A DNA stretch of 62,785 nt from Candidatus Bacteroides pullicola (GCA_019115825.1 DXCV01000039.1:1-62785), one strand, 5' to 3'; counted from the first letter of the stretch, positions 29,790 to 38,170 are shown. Made by a program: numbers and translations. The notes: generated from the letters alone by a model not told the origin.

Positions 29790-30746
29790 TTAACTCCAAA
29801 AGCCCGGGTTAGCACCGTAGGCGCAATAACCGCCCGCGTAGTTGCCTGCCGCGGCACCGTAGGCGGCGGCACGGGCCACTTCGGGATTATACACTTGAAG
29901 CTGCGGATAAACCACAGGAACAGTGTGAGGCATGGATTCCTGAATCTTGCATACAGTACCTTGCAGGCTCTGCAACCCTGCGGCCAGCGGCGCAATCTGC
30001 TGACCCACCGCGTTCAGTATCGTGGCGTTTTGGTTGCGTTGGGAAATCTCGCTCTGCAAGGCCGTGTTCTGCGCCGTCAGGCTCGCAATCTTGTCTTGGA
30101 GGGCTTGGTTCTGCATGGCATCCAACTTGGCCAAAATGGCGTTCGTGTTCGCCGTCGCGCCGTCGCGGAGGGCAAGCGTGTTGTTGTTGGCGGTGTTCAC
30201 CAGCGTGTTGGTCTGCTGGCACACGGCCAGTTGGTTCTCGTAGCCCATCTGCGTGATGGCGTTCTGCGTCTTGCAGCAACAATCCGCTATCTGCGTGATG
30301 ACGCTGTTGTTCCCGCTCTGAATCGCGTTGATGATTTGCGTGCCCGTCAAGCCCACGCTGTTCTGGATGTTGTTCAGCGCGGCCTGCACTTGCTGGGCGT
30401 TGCAGTTCAGCGAAGATGCAATCTGCTGGATGGCATTCCCGTTCCCTTGGATGGCACTCATCAGCAGCTCGCGTCCCTCGTTCCCCGCCAGTTCAGCCGG
30501 GATGCCGTTGCCTCGACCGCCGAAGCCGAAGCCACCGTTGCCGTTCCATCCGAAGATGCTGCAAATGATGGCAAGGTAAATCACGCCCCAAATGCCGTTT
30601 TCACCGCCGAAGCCGTTGTTGTTCATCAACGCCAGCAAGCCCGGGTCGATGCCACGTCCCATCATCCCCGGGAGCAGGGAATTGATGTCGATACGGCTGC
30701 CGCCTCCTGCGCCGCCGTCGCTGTTAAAGACATACGTTCTGTCCAT
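29790..30746 (-). CDS. Gly/Asn/Gln-rich protein with a hydrophobic segment
   Basis: A 318-residue protein. The N terminus is Gly-rich with a short hydrophobic stretch (IWGVIYLAIICSIFGW, about 53-68). A long Asn/Gln-rich helical middle follows (NNIQNSVGLTGTQIINAIQ; ALQDKIASLTAQNTALQSEI) and a Gly/Ala/Tyr tail (AAAGNYAGGYCAYG). Such proteins are typical of Bacteroidales siphophages in this position; a long fibrous or injected protein is possible. It is the first gene after the promoter at 30793. Confidence 0.65.
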   Translation of the reverse strand: MDRTYVFNSDGGAGGGSRIDINSLLPGMMGRGIDPGLLALMNNNGFGGENGIWGVIYLAIICSIFGWNGNGGFGFGGRGNGIPAELAGNEGRELLMSAIQGNGNAIQQIASSLNCNAQQVQAALNNIQNSVGLTGTQIINAIQSGNNSVITQIADCCCKTQNAITQMGYENQLAVCQQTNTLVNTANNNTLALRDGATANTNAILAKLDAMQNQALQDKIASLTAQNTALQSEISQRNQNATILNAVGQQIAPLAAGLQSLQGTVCKIQESMPHTVPVVYPQLQVYNPEVARAAAYGAAAGNYAGGYCAYGANPGFWS

Positions 30747-30767
30747 AATGTAGTTAAAGTTTAGGTC

Positions 30768-30839
30768 GCACGGGCAATATCGCCCGTCACCGCAAAGCTA
30801 CGCACAAAACAGAAGGCGGGAAAATTTCAACTTCCCGCC
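30768..30839 (-). promoter_or_regulatory. Terminator, promoter and leader hairpin between late blocks
   Basis: On the minus strand, a strong GGCGGGAA/TTCCCGCC-type hairpin (30814-30839) followed by a T-rich stretch ends the upstream operon. The -7 box TAGCTTTG (30793-30800) then starts a new transcript whose leader holds a perfect ACGGGC/GCCCGT hairpin (about 30769-30786). Confidence 0.7.
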
Positions 30840-30882
30840 CTTCCGAACCGCGTTTCAGATTAATAACAATCATTTGCACGGC

Positions 30883-30911
30883 TTGACAAGAACATATCTT
30901 CGTTGTATAAT
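30883..30911 (+). promoter_or_regulatory. Perfect sigma70-type promoter sequence, rightward
   Basis: TTGACA (30883-30888), a 17-bp gap and TATAAT (30906-30911). This is the exact housekeeping consensus of other bacterial phyla, not the Bacteroidetes type. It points against the late genes and has no credible gene behind it. Confidence 0.4.
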
Positions 30912-30953
30912 GCAATTGACTTCCGATTTCCCGGAAGTTCCCTTCGCCCCTGC

Positions 30954-31160
30954 TCACACGTTTCCCGTCTCCTCCGTGTGGTTCAGTATCTGCGAAATCA
31001 TCCGGAAGCTAAGGCCCGTCTGCTCCTGTATCCTCCCGTAGTAATAACCCTTCGAAAGATACGGCGCATAATCGCCCGCCTTGCGCTTCTCCTCCTCATA
31101 CATCCGGTGTATGGCATTGTCCCGAAGGACGCTGGAGAAACGCCTCTTGTCCTCTTTCAT
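30954..31160 (-). CDS. Small helix-turn-helix-like protein
   Basis: A 68-residue basic protein. KGYYYGRIQEQTGLSFRMIS and ILNHTEE form a likely helix-turn-helix. The N-terminal part has RRFSSVLRDNAIHRMYEEE. I recall similar small proteins at this place in Bacteroidales phages. It may be a late regulator. It precedes the terminator at 30814-30839. Confidence 0.65.
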   Translation of the reverse strand: MKEDKRRFSSVLRDNAIHRMYEEEKRKAGDYAPYLSKGYYYGRIQEQTGLSFRMISQILNHTEETGNV

Positions 31161-31187
31161 AACCGCATCGATTTAATATGTTGTCCA

Positions 31188-31466
31188 TCACATCCGTTCT
31201 TCCATGCTTGCCCACTCGTCCGATTGAAGCAGGGCGTCAAGCTCCGCGCTCCCGTGCTCATACACCGGGTACGTCCATTCCGTCAGCCCCGTTGCCGCGT
31301 CCATGGGCAGCGTCGTCAGCCCCAGCCGCTCCCTTTTACTGAGCAGCGTTCCCTCGTGCACAATCATCCGTGTGCCTGCATTGTCCTTCCTCGCGTGCTC
31401 CAGCTCGTCCGCCGTGAACAAGCCCCGCACGTCATCTATCGGTACTACCACATATCTCATAATCAT
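31188..31466 (-). CDS. Hypothetical protein
   Basis: A 92-residue soluble protein (MRYVVVPIDDVRGLFTADEL) that overlaps the end of the putative receptor-binding protein gene by four bases. It may be a chaperone or accessory for that fibre. Function not recognised. Confidence 0.6.
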   Translation of the reverse strand: MIMRYVVVPIDDVRGLFTADELEHARKDNAGTRMIVHEGTLLSKRERLGLTTLPMDAATGLTEWTYPVYEHGSAELDALLQSDEWASMEERM

Positions 31467-32542
31467 TCACTCATTAAGTTCGTTTTTACCCATTCTATTT
31501 CCTCGTCAGTAAGGTCGCGGTCAAAGATAAGCAGGGAGTAGAGGGCACTTATGCAATATAGATTATTCAGAAGAAAAAGCGTTAAAGTATCTGTATCATC
31601 ACTATCTCCAATAACTAACTTCTGTTCGCAATATTTTTTACTTGTTTGGTATGAAATATCATCTGAAACAATAGTTATTTGACTGATGCCTCCAAAACTT
31701 CTCGCATATTGCCCAGTTGGCGCGGTTAATTCAAAAATAAAACCTCCATTTAACTGATTTAGTTTATTTTTACACGCGATACAACTTACAGTATCTAAAT
31801 ACTTCCGCTTCGCCACCACCGTATATCCCTTTTCCTTCGTCAGAATCGGAAGCCCCGTCACATCCGCATAATCATCCACCCCGTCAGAGACAAGGGCGTT
31901 AGAGTAGAGGGGAAGCTGCTCGATGACGATGTCTGTTTCAGAAGCTGTTAGAAAGCAAAATCCGATAGCAGTGCGACCTGTAGCGTACAAGCTGTTATGC
32001 GAAGCGGGTAAGTCATGGACCCCGTTAGTCAGAAAGATGTCATGCTTATCTCCGTCCTCGCCAATATATCTATATATTAAATTACTATTCAAGCCGGAGA
32101 CCTTAACCCGGTAATTGGGAAAATCAAAAATATTAGTTGAATTTGTGTTAAGAAACACAACCCCGCCATTAGCAAACTCGTAGCCAGATTTGATTTCAAT
32201 TTTCGTGCTACTCACCTGTGTATTCTCTTTAGACATTATAGAAAGCCTTGTGAAGTCCATCGCATACCCTCCAATCCCGCTCATCCCGCTCCACGCAAAG
32301 TTATAGCAGGTAGCATGATGCCCATTCCCGCTATGGTCGATAAGCCTTGGGTCAGCCGCCATGCTCTCGTTGGTCGCACCCTGCTTCGCAAGGTCATACC
32401 ACAACACCATGCTCTGCATGATTCTGTCCTCCATCGTTTCCTTGCCCTTGCTCCCCATGCAGCCCATGTCGCCAGCATTCAGCAAGGAAGCGTTCAGCCG
32501 GGACACATTCAGTCCCGACCGGTTCAACTTCGTCACGTTCAT
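31463..32542 (-). CDS. Putative tail fibre / receptor-binding protein with lectin-like domain
   Basis: A 359-residue protein. The N terminus (KLNRSGLNVSRLNASLL) looks like an anchoring repeat. LVSDGVDDYADVTGLPILTK, a beta-rich centre and a final ILFDRDLTDEEIEWVKTNL are the pattern of concanavalin-like (LamG-type) domains at the end of phage fibre proteins. It lies among tail-tip genes. The DNA of the middle is more AT-rich than neighbours, typical for exchanged receptor-binding modules. Confidence 0.7.
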   Translation of the reverse strand: MNVTKLNRSGLNVSRLNASLLNAGDMGCMGSKGKETMEDRIMQSMVLWYDLAKQGATNESMAADPRLIDHSGNGHHATCYNFAWSGMSGIGGYAMDFTRLSIMSKENTQVSSTKIEIKSGYEFANGGVVFLNTNSTNIFDFPNYRVKVSGLNSNLIYRYIGEDGDKHDIFLTNGVHDLPASHNSLYATGRTAIGFCFLTASETDIVIEQLPLYSNALVSDGVDDYADVTGLPILTKEKGYTVVAKRKYLDTVSCIACKNKLNQLNGGFIFELTAPTGQYARSFGGISQITIVSDDISYQTSKKYCEQKLVIGDSDDTDTLTLFLLNNLYCISALYSLLIFDRDLTDEEIEWVKTNLMSE

Positions 32543-32545
32543 GGC

Positions 32546-32851
32546 TCACTCCTCCGCGCCATAACTCAACACGCCGCTCGTCACCTCGCTGCCGCTCTGA
32601 ATCAGGATGTTCAGCCCGCCCTCCGGGTAAACCCCGTGTCCGAAAGCATAGTCAATCACCTGACCCGCGTTGTAGTTCATCCACCCCGGCATGCCCGCGC
32701 ACACCTTCCACTGCCCGCTCTCCGTCGCACGCTGGAAGATGTTGAACGAGCCTCCGCCCTTGCGCTCGATGTGCAAGTTGTAATCGCCCGTCACCTTGGC
32801 CGTGGCCTCCCATACGTCACCATTCTTCGTAAAACTCAATGTCGTTGCCAT
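32546..32851 (-). CDS. Small virion-type beta protein
   Basis: A 101-residue protein (LSFTKNGDVWEATAKVTGDY, then HIERKGGGSFNIFQRA) with a beta-sandwich look. It stands three bases before the fibre protein gene. Likely a tail-tip or fibre accessory subunit. Confidence 0.6.
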   Translation of the reverse strand: MATTLSFTKNGDVWEATAKVTGDYNLHIERKGGGSFNIFQRATESGQWKVCAGMPGWMNYNAGQVIDYAFGHGVYPEGGLNILIQSGSEVTSGVLSYGAEE

Positions 32852-32884
32852 AACAATTCCTCCTATTTTATTGGTTGAAAAAAT

Positions 32885-32937
32885 ATGTTCTTATGTTCCT
32901 CTGTCTTTAAAAAACATGTCCCTTTGTTCCTATGTCC
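32885..32937. repeat. 8-bp-period repeat upstream of a late gene
   Basis: Two stretches of TGTTCCTN-like octamers (plus-strand view) lie just upstream of the leftward start at 32851. Matching stretches are at 34205-34225, 34703-34723, 37554-37574 and 37603-37622. Confidence 0.7.
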
Positions 32938-32944
32938 AAAAACC

Positions 32945-33349
32945 TCACTTCTTCCGTATCCTGTACACCATATACCCCACGACCACCAGCACCACCGCGC
33001 ACCCGGCCACTATCGCATACCCCCCGGCCTCCATCTTCACCCGCTCCCAGCGCGTCAACTCCCTTTCCACCGGCACAGGCACGCCCACCGTGTCCGTCCG
33101 CACCGATACCAGCGTGTCCGTCCGCCACCTGTCCCGGTACACATACTTGTACTTCTCCAGCCACACCGTGTCCCCCGCGTCTCGGACGTAGATGCTGTCA
33201 TAACGCAGAATGCTGTCCCGATGCATCTGCGTCAGGTAGATGCTGTCGTGCAGGATGGTCACCACCGGCACATACTGCATTTGGCGGCAACCGCACAGCA
33301 GGCAGAACAACGCCAACAGATATAATAGGAATATACTACCCGTCTTCAT
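32945..33349 (-). CDS. Putative lysis lipoprotein / spanin-like protein
   Basis: A 134-residue protein with a signal peptide and lipobox (LLCGC, Cys21), a charged extracytoplasmic part (DSIYLTQMHRDSILRYDSIY) and a C-terminal membrane segment (about 108-128, AIVAGCAVVLVVVGYMVY). An envelope-spanning lipoprotein with a second anchor next to an endolysin and a holin is suggestive of a unimolecular spanin. The role is inferred from topology and neighbours. Confidence 0.6.
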   Translation of the reverse strand: MKTGSIFLLYLLALFCLLCGCRQMQYVPVVTILHDSIYLTQMHRDSILRYDSIYVRDAGDTVWLEKYKYVYRDRWRTDTLVSVRTDTVGVPVPVERELTRWERVKMEAGGYAIVAGCAVVLVVVGYMVYRIRKK

Positions 33350-33386
33350 AATTCTCAATTTTCAATTTTCAATTCTCAATTCTCCA

Positions 33387-33806
33387 TTAAAGCAGTTCCC
33401 ACCCCCGTTCCACATCCGGGATGAAAGCATCCACCCCGTTCTCCACTCTCGATATGGCCGCCGCCAGCGCACACATCGTCTCCCTGTCCTCCACGTCCGG
33501 AATCCACGTCTCCGGCACTTGCATATCCAGGCAGACGGCACGCAGGTACGCCCCGGTGTGGTTCTCCGTCGGCGGTGCCCAGCGGTGGATGAAGTCGCGC
33601 AACGTCACGCAGCCACGCAGTCGGCGGTAGTTCTGGAGCGTCTTGATGAGTGCCCGGTAGCCGTAGGCCATGGCCTCGAACTGGAAAAACTCCGGGTCGG
33701 TCTGTTCCGCCCGAAGCCCTTGCCACTTGTCCTTGCTACGGCGGATGTTGCCGGGGTTGTTGTTCCGCAGTCCACGCGGCAGTCTGTCAGTCTCCATCTT
33801 CTTCAA
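33387..33806 (-). CDS. Endolysin, structural-P5/lysozyme-like muramidase
   Basis: A 139-residue protein with RGLRNNNPGNIRRSKDKWQG, FQFEAMAYGYRALIKTLQNY, then WAPPTENHTGAYLRAV. This is the pattern of phage P5-like murein hydrolases that cut the peptidoglycan glycan strand. No signal peptide, so release needs the holin encoded at 34261. Its start overlaps the 3' end of the retropepsin-like gene by about 20 bases. Confidence 0.8.
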   Translation of the reverse strand: MKKMETDRLPRGLRNNNPGNIRRSKDKWQGLRAEQTDPEFFQFEAMAYGYRALIKTLQNYRRLRGCVTLRDFIHRWAPPTENHTGAYLRAVCLDMQVPETWIPDVEDRETMCALAAAISRVENGVDAFIPDVERGWELL

Positions 33807-34188
33807 TGATGATTTCGTTGTCGTTGGCGTCGATACGGATGCCTGCCAGCTTCATCTGAGGCAGGCCGACGATGCCCGCAATCTCCAGCCCGGTCTCGCG
33901 GCGGATGCTCTCCACCACGTCCTCGATGTCGGCAATGAGGAACTGGGTCATCGGCTTGCCCATGAGGTAGGCGAAGGTGTCGCATATCTTCACCCGACGG
34001 AGTTCGCCGCCCGCTCCGGTCAGCGTACCGGGGAAGTCGCGGGTGCTCTTCAGTCCGTACTTCTTTGATGCCTTGCGGTCAATCAATCCCACCGTCGCAC
34101 CCGTATCCAGCAGGAACAGGGCGTTCTCGCCGTTCAACTGGCATTCGACGATGAGACGTTTGTCTGATAGTGATTTCAAAGTTTTCAT
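33787..34188 (-). CDS. Retropepsin-like aspartic protease
   Basis: A 133-residue protein with FLLDTGATVGLID (catalytic Asp28-Thr-Gly) and the second part TQFLIADIEDVVESIRR, GIVGLPQMKLAGIRID. Single-domain retropepsin-like proteases act as dimers. It lies between endolysin and holin, not with the head genes, so it may process tail or lysis proteins rather than capsid. Start at 34188 chosen because an 8-bp-period repeat lies 17 bp upstream. Confidence 0.75.
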   Translation of the reverse strand: MKTLKSLSDKRLIVECQLNGENALFLLDTGATVGLIDRKASKKYGLKSTRDFPGTLTGAGGELRRVKICDTFAYLMGKPMTQFLIADIEDVVESIRRETGLEIAGIVGLPQMKLAGIRIDANDNEIIIEEDGD

Positions 34189-34204
34189 AACTTCTTTCTT
34201 TTTA

Positions 34205-34225
34205 GACAAAGGAACATAGGGACAT
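34205..34225. repeat. 8-bp-period repeat copy
   Basis: Octamer repeat (GACAAAGG-AACATAGG-GACAT on the plus strand), 17 bp upstream of the leftward start at 34188. Member of the family described at 32885. Confidence 0.65.
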
Positions 34226-34260
34226 ATTTTCTCATCCCTATGCTCCTCCATCAACCATTA

Positions 34261-34659
34261 CTACTCATCTTTCTTAATGAACAACGCGGCCACAGCCTTT
34301 ACCAAGTCGTAGAAGCCACAGCCCGACAGGCCGGATGCCAGTCCATAGAGCAGCGTCTGCCACCAGGAGAGGCCAATCAGCGGCTCGGAGATTTGCAACA
34401 ACCAAGCCACCACGCATACCACGACACCCACGCCAGCCGAGATACCAATCTTGGCCAGCTTGTTCTCCTTCACCTTGGGAATCAGCTTGAGAATCTGCGT
34501 CACGACAGCGGACACGACAGCCGTAATCCCGGCGAACGTGCCCAAGTCAATCACAATGCCGGACGTGGCTTCTCCACCGCCGTCTTGGGCAAATACCATC
34601 ACTACGCCGACCAGCAGCATCGCGGCCAGCACACTCATTCTCTTCATCATTGTCTTCAT
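34261..34659 (-). CDS. Putative holin
   Basis: A 132-residue protein with four hydrophobic segments (about 8-24, 43-57, 70-86 and 98-118), the first resembling a signal peptide (AMLLVGVVMVFAQ). The charged C terminus ends IKKDE. Position between the endolysin side and a coiled-coil membrane protein supports a holin that opens the membrane for lysis. Confidence 0.7.
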   Translation of the reverse strand: MKTMMKRMSVLAAMLLVGVVMVFAQDGGGEATSGIVIDLGTFAGITAVVSAVVTQILKLIPKVKENKLAKIGISAGVGVVVCVVAWLLQISEPLIGLSWWQTLLYGLASGLSGCGFYDLVKAVAALFIKKDE

Positions 34660-34702
34660 AATACCAATAATTAATAATTAATAATGTGTCAAAAAGAAAA
34701 AT

Positions 34703-34723
34703 CTGTTCCTGTGTTCCTGTGTC
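34703..34723. repeat. 8-bp-period repeat copy
   Basis: CTGTTCCTGTGTTCCTGTG lies between the stop at 34731 and the leftward start at 34659. Same family as 32885. Confidence 0.65.
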
Positions 34724-34730
34724 AATAAAA

Positions 34731-35108
34731 TCAATATCCTGTTGGCGGCTGACGGTTGGCGCAGCCCTTGATTTCACAGCGCAGGAAGTTGGCCTTCTGA
34801 AGCTCCAGCCCCTGCTGTGTGTTCTTCTCCTGCAACTCGCGGATGCGCTTTCTGTCGTCCTCTATCATCTGATACAGGCCGTCAATCTTCGTGTTCAGCT
34901 CGTCCACCCGCTTATCCCGCTGGTCGTACAGGTCTTTCCACTCCTTGGCGTAGGTGTTGATGTTATCCAACTCGGCGGCCTTGGCCTTGGCGGCCTCGCT
35001 CCGCTTCTTGCTATCAAAGAATATCAGGTAGCTCAGCAGCCCCACGCCGCCGCCTGTGAGTAGCGTGCCCACGGCATTCACGAGCCTCAGTATCTGTTCT
35101 GCGTCCAT
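34731..35108 (-). CDS. Membrane-anchored coiled-coil protein of the lysis block
   Basis: A 125-residue protein with one membrane segment at about 12-30 and a long coiled coil (about 36-105, AAKAKAAELDNINTYAKEW; IDGLYQMIEDDRKRIRELQE). This topology equals that of inner-membrane spanins (Rz-like). Together with the lipoprotein at 32945 it could form a two-part spanin. Alternatively it is a tail-associated protein. Confidence 0.6.
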   Translation of the reverse strand: MDAEQILRLVNAVGTLLTGGGVGLLSYLIFFDSKKRSEAAKAKAAELDNINTYAKEWKDLYDQRDKRVDELNTKIDGLYQMIEDDRKRIRELQEKNTQQGLELQKANFLRCEIKGCANRQPPTGY

Positions 35109-35135
35109 CGTCTTCTCTCCTTTCTATATATATTA

Positions 35136-35594
35136 TTACTCCTCGGTCATCACATCCGCCACGGCCAATATCTGCTGCATCGTCCAGTCCGGGTTGCTCT
35201 CCAGCAGTTTGCCGAAGGCTTCTTCCGTCAGGCGGGTGTAGGTCGTTTCGCGGTCTTGGTTGGCGAGGTCGCGGACGCATTCATCCACATCCTTGTTGTA
35301 CTTCGTGATATATTCCACGATGGACTCGCGCTCGTTCATTTCGCCCAGTGTCAGTTCGTTCAGCCGCTTGGTGCCATGTGCCTGGTCGAACTCCTGCCGA
35401 CGGCGGGTCTGTTCGTCCCAGTCATCCGGCTTGCACTTGATGCTCGCGTCGTCGATGGCGTCCTGCAATTCCTTATAGATGGGTTTCAACTGACGCATGG
35501 CGCGGATAACGGTGAACTTGTCTGCATCGGCCAGCTTGGTCAGCTTGGCGTCGTTCAGAAGCTTGTAGATGTTGTAGATGTCGATTACTTTCAT
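35136..35594 (-). CDS. Helical late protein
   Basis: A 152-residue, entirely helical soluble protein (LLNDAKLTKLADADKFTVIR; EYITKYNKDVDECVRDLA). Proteins of this type in Bacteroidales phages accompany tail-fibre genes. Function unknown. Confidence 0.6.
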   Translation of the reverse strand: MKVIDIYNIYKLLNDAKLTKLADADKFTVIRAMRQLKPIYKELQDAIDDASIKCKPDDWDEQTRRRQEFDQAHGTKRLNELTLGEMNERESIVEYITKYNKDVDECVRDLANQDRETTYTRLTEEAFGKLLESNPDWTMQQILAVADVMTEE

Positions 35595-35627
35595 AATGGT
35601 TGATGATTAATGGTTAATGGTTAATGG

Positions 35628-36293
35628 TTAATCTTCCGTTACAGGTGTCACCTGCGCAGCCATATCCTTCAAGTCGAAGTTGAAGCCCGTGTTCGTGCCC
35701 TGGATGCACTCATACACCACGCCGTATTGCTCGTAGTACTTGCCCTGCTCCAGTATCATGTTCTGCACGTAGGGGATGGGGTCTTCCTTCGTCCCGGCAT
35801 GTTGCTCGGTGGCCGATGCCGATACCACGGCGTACAGCGATTGCGTGCCTTCTTCGCCCGGTCGGTAGATGCCCTGCGGTTTGTGCGTCTGCAGCACCTT
35901 GTAGAGCACGCCGCCCTCCGTAAACTTGAAGTCCTGGGGCAGGTCTTTTCCTTCGTATTTCTCCAACACTTCGTCGAAGGTGGGGAACAGCTCCTTCACC
36001 TCCAACGCCTGCTCGTCCGTCAGGCTCATGGTGTTCACGGCCATGGTGGCGAGCTTCATCTGCTGGTTGTAGCGGGTCATGTCGATGGCGGCGGCGGTGT
36101 GGCCTTTCGCGGCGCGGATTTTCTGCGCTTCTTCATCGGAAATCTCTTTCCACTCGCCCGTGTTGTCCGTGAGGTCGAGGTGGACTATCTTCACCAAGGG
36201 GAGTTGCTTCAGCTCCACGTCGGCGGTGAGGGTGAGGTACATGCCGTAGTCGGCGGTCAGTTGGCGTTCGTTGCCTGTTGTGAAAATGTTCAT
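35628..36293 (-). CDS. Tail-fibre associated protein with carbohydrate-binding-like C terminus
   Basis: A 221-residue protein. The C-terminal region (EDPIPYVQNMILEQGKYYEQ, YGVVYECI) has the layout of short chitin/carbohydrate-binding modules that follow phage tail proteins. The N-terminal part (ADVELKQLPLVKIVHL; EWKEISDEEAQKI) is mixed. A fibre accessory or capsule-binding role is inferred. Confidence 0.65.
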   Translation of the reverse strand: MNIFTTGNERQLTADYGMYLTLTADVELKQLPLVKIVHLDLTDNTGEWKEISDEEAQKIRAAKGHTAAAIDMTRYNQQMKLATMAVNTMSLTDEQALEVKELFPTFDEVLEKYEGKDLPQDFKFTEGGVLYKVLQTHKPQGIYRPGEEGTQSLYAVVSASATEQHAGTKEDPIPYVQNMILEQGKYYEQYGVVYECIQGTNTGFNFDLKDMAAQVTPVTED

Positions 36294-36372
36294 AACTTTA
36301 ATGGTTTTAATTGGTTAATACAAAATAAATAACTGTGCGGGGCGGATGGAGGGGGATTAGTCGGCTCGCATG

Positions 36373-37533
36373 TCAGTTCAGCGTGACGGACTGCTCCTTA
36401 TATCCTATGACCTGATTGTCGGAGAACATGGACAGATAGAAGATGTCCTCCCGGCCGATGGTACAAGAAAATAAGTTGTCGGCAAGGTCGGAAGTCGTGT
36501 ATGTCTTTGTCCACGTACTCGACGTGGTGAAATACGCCGTGTCGCTGCACCTCGCTCCCTCGCTCGCATTGTCGCGGCTGCCTCCCGAAAAGCTGAACGG
36601 CAATCTGTCGCCCAATGTGGTATCCGTCCGGCGGATGGTGACGCTAACCTTGGCAAATCGGCAGGTGGTCGTGCTGATACGCTCGATGGTGAACGTGATG
36701 GTCACTTCCATCTTGTCGGCCAGCGCGCCTTGCTGCAAGGTGTAGGTCCTTCTGTCGGCACTCCACTCGTATTCCAAGCTGTGCATGGGCATGGAGGTTG
36801 GGGCTACCACGACACCCGATGAAATGTCCGTGCCCGATAGGAACATGCGCATCGTGACGGACATTCCCGGTTTAAGCCATGAAACATATCTGATGCTGAA
36901 GTTGGGCAGGGATATGTACCCGTAATCCTTGGCCTCAATATAGCTTCGGATAGTACGGTTGTCGCTGATGTAATATCCTCGAAGCGAGTTGTCCACTATT
37001 CCCGTTATGGCAATTGCGAAATACGAATCCAGCGTAGCACCGTCGGCAAAGTCCCGATATTTCACCATCGACTGCGGGTCGAAGCCCATCTGCCCCATCT
37101 CGTCCAAACCCATATAAAGCAATCCTGCCATGACGAAATTTCCGTTAAGCCTCGATATGCTCGTGGGGAAGTTCAGAAAAACGGGCGGGATAGCGCTATG
37201 GTTGTAGCCGTCGAAGTCAGTCATCCTGAATACTTTCGTCGGCGGCACATACTCCCACACGGCGTGCGTGTGCTGGCGGTCCGACGTGGTGAGTGCAGGT
37301 AGGTCGGGCACGGACAGGCCGTAATGCGCATTCTTGTAGCCTGCCTCGGTCATCTCACCCACTGTTCCCCATTCCACGGGCTTTTTCAAGCTCCACTTGT
37401 TAATCCGCCCGTGCGCATCCCGGCACGCCTCGCCCACGTCGTAGAACGTCCCGGTCTTGATTAAGCCCTGCACCCCGTACATGTCCGGCTGAATCCCGAT
37501 AGGCGCGTCTATGATTCCGTTACTGTTTCCCAT
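36373..37533 (-). CDS. Late structural protein, probably tail tip or fibre
   Basis: A 386-residue, beta-rich protein (NSNGIIDAPIGIQPDMYGVQ start). The segment RINKWSLKKPVEWG and the repeated Ser/Thr-rich strands resemble phage tip proteins with jelly-roll domains. The start at 37533 is preferred to 37575, which would run into the octamer repeat. No catalytic residues recognised. Confidence 0.65.
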   Translation of the reverse strand: MGNSNGIIDAPIGIQPDMYGVQGLIKTGTFYDVGEACRDAHGRINKWSLKKPVEWGTVGEMTEAGYKNAHYGLSVPDLPALTTSDRQHTHAVWEYVPPTKVFRMTDFDGYNHSAIPPVFLNFPTSISRLNGNFVMAGLLYMGLDEMGQMGFDPQSMVKYRDFADGATLDSYFAIAITGIVDNSLRGYYISDNRTIRSYIEAKDYGYISLPNFSIRYVSWLKPGMSVTMRMFLSGTDISSGVVVAPTSMPMHSLEYEWSADRRTYTLQQGALADKMEVTITFTIERISTTTCRFAKVSVTIRRTDTTLGDRLPFSFSGGSRDNASEGARCSDTAYFTTSSTWTKTYTTSDLADNLFSCTIGREDIFYLSMFSDNQVIGYKEQSVTLN

Positions 37534-37553
37534 ATCCTTTTCCTTTTTGTTTT

Positions 37554-37622
37554 GGACAAAGGAACATAAGAACAAAATTCTTTAGATGAGTAGAAACGAA
37601 TATGTTCCTTTGTTCCTATGTC
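37554..37622. repeat. Inverted pair of 8-bp-period repeats
   Basis: The octamer repeat occurs in one orientation at 37554-37574 and in the other at 37603-37622, so the transcript can form a long imperfect hairpin in front of the gene starting at 37533. Confidence 0.65.
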
Positions 37623-37644
37623 TTAAAAAAAACCATGTCTAAAA

Positions 37645-38127
37645 TCAGCCCAGCGACCCTTCCTCGCCGCTGCCCGGTTCGCCGCCGGGTTCTTCGGTGT
37701 CTTCCTCGTCCTCGTCGGGCACGGGCGTGCCGTCGTAGCGCACCCAGCGCAGGTCGTCGTCCACCAGCGCGCGGGTCACTGCCCCGGACTTGGTCGGTCG
37801 GCGCGTCTCGGGCGTGAAGCGGATGCGGACGGCCTTGATTTGCGCGTCGCTCACCTCGTCTGCCGTGTCCACGCCCTGCTTCTCGGCGTTAATCGTGAGG
37901 CGGAACGTGCCCAGTCCTTCCATGCGCACGGAGCGTCCCTGCGCCATCATCTTGCCCATCACGCCGGGCAGGTTGCCCAAGACGGCCATCACGTCGGCAT
38001 AGCTCACGGTGGAGATTTCTGCCAGCGCGTCGGCGAGTTCCTTCGTGGTGAAGGGTTGGTCTACTTGAACGGCTTGGGGATACCATTTGCCGTTCGATTT
38101 CAGTTGCATCGCATTGTAAAATGCCAT
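37645..38127 (-). CDS. HU-like DNA-binding family protein with acidic tail
   Basis: A 160-residue protein. Residues about 25-125 have the HU/IHF-related layout (FTTKELADALAEISTVSYAD, then RSVRMEGLGTFRLTINAEKQ). The last 35 residues are acidic and Gly/Pro-rich (DEDEEDTEEPGGEPGSGEE). A paralogue with a similar tail is at 59970-60449. Its place in the tail block is odd for a DNA-binding protein; some HU-like proteins of Bacteroides phages may be structural instead. Confidence 0.75.
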   Translation of the reverse strand: MAFYNAMQLKSNGKWYPQAVQVDQPFTTKELADALAEISTVSYADVMAVLGNLPGVMGKMMAQGRSVRMEGLGTFRLTINAEKQGVDTADEVSDAQIKAVRIRFTPETRRPTKSGAVTRALVDDDLRWVRYDGTPVPDEDEEDTEEPGGEPGSGEEGSLG

Positions 38128-38170
38128 AGTCGTAAATGTTTAAAAAGTTACACAATAGGGCTATTTTTGT

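Noticed and set aside
29307..30764. 485-codon rightward open frame over the late genes
   Set aside because: Arg/Val/His-rich shadow of three convincing leftward proteins; no ribosome site or family.
33349..33388. AATTCTCAATTTTCAATTTT-type simple repeat as a regulatory site
   Set aside because: Low-complexity intergenic filler common in Bacteroides genomes; no palindrome or promoter found.
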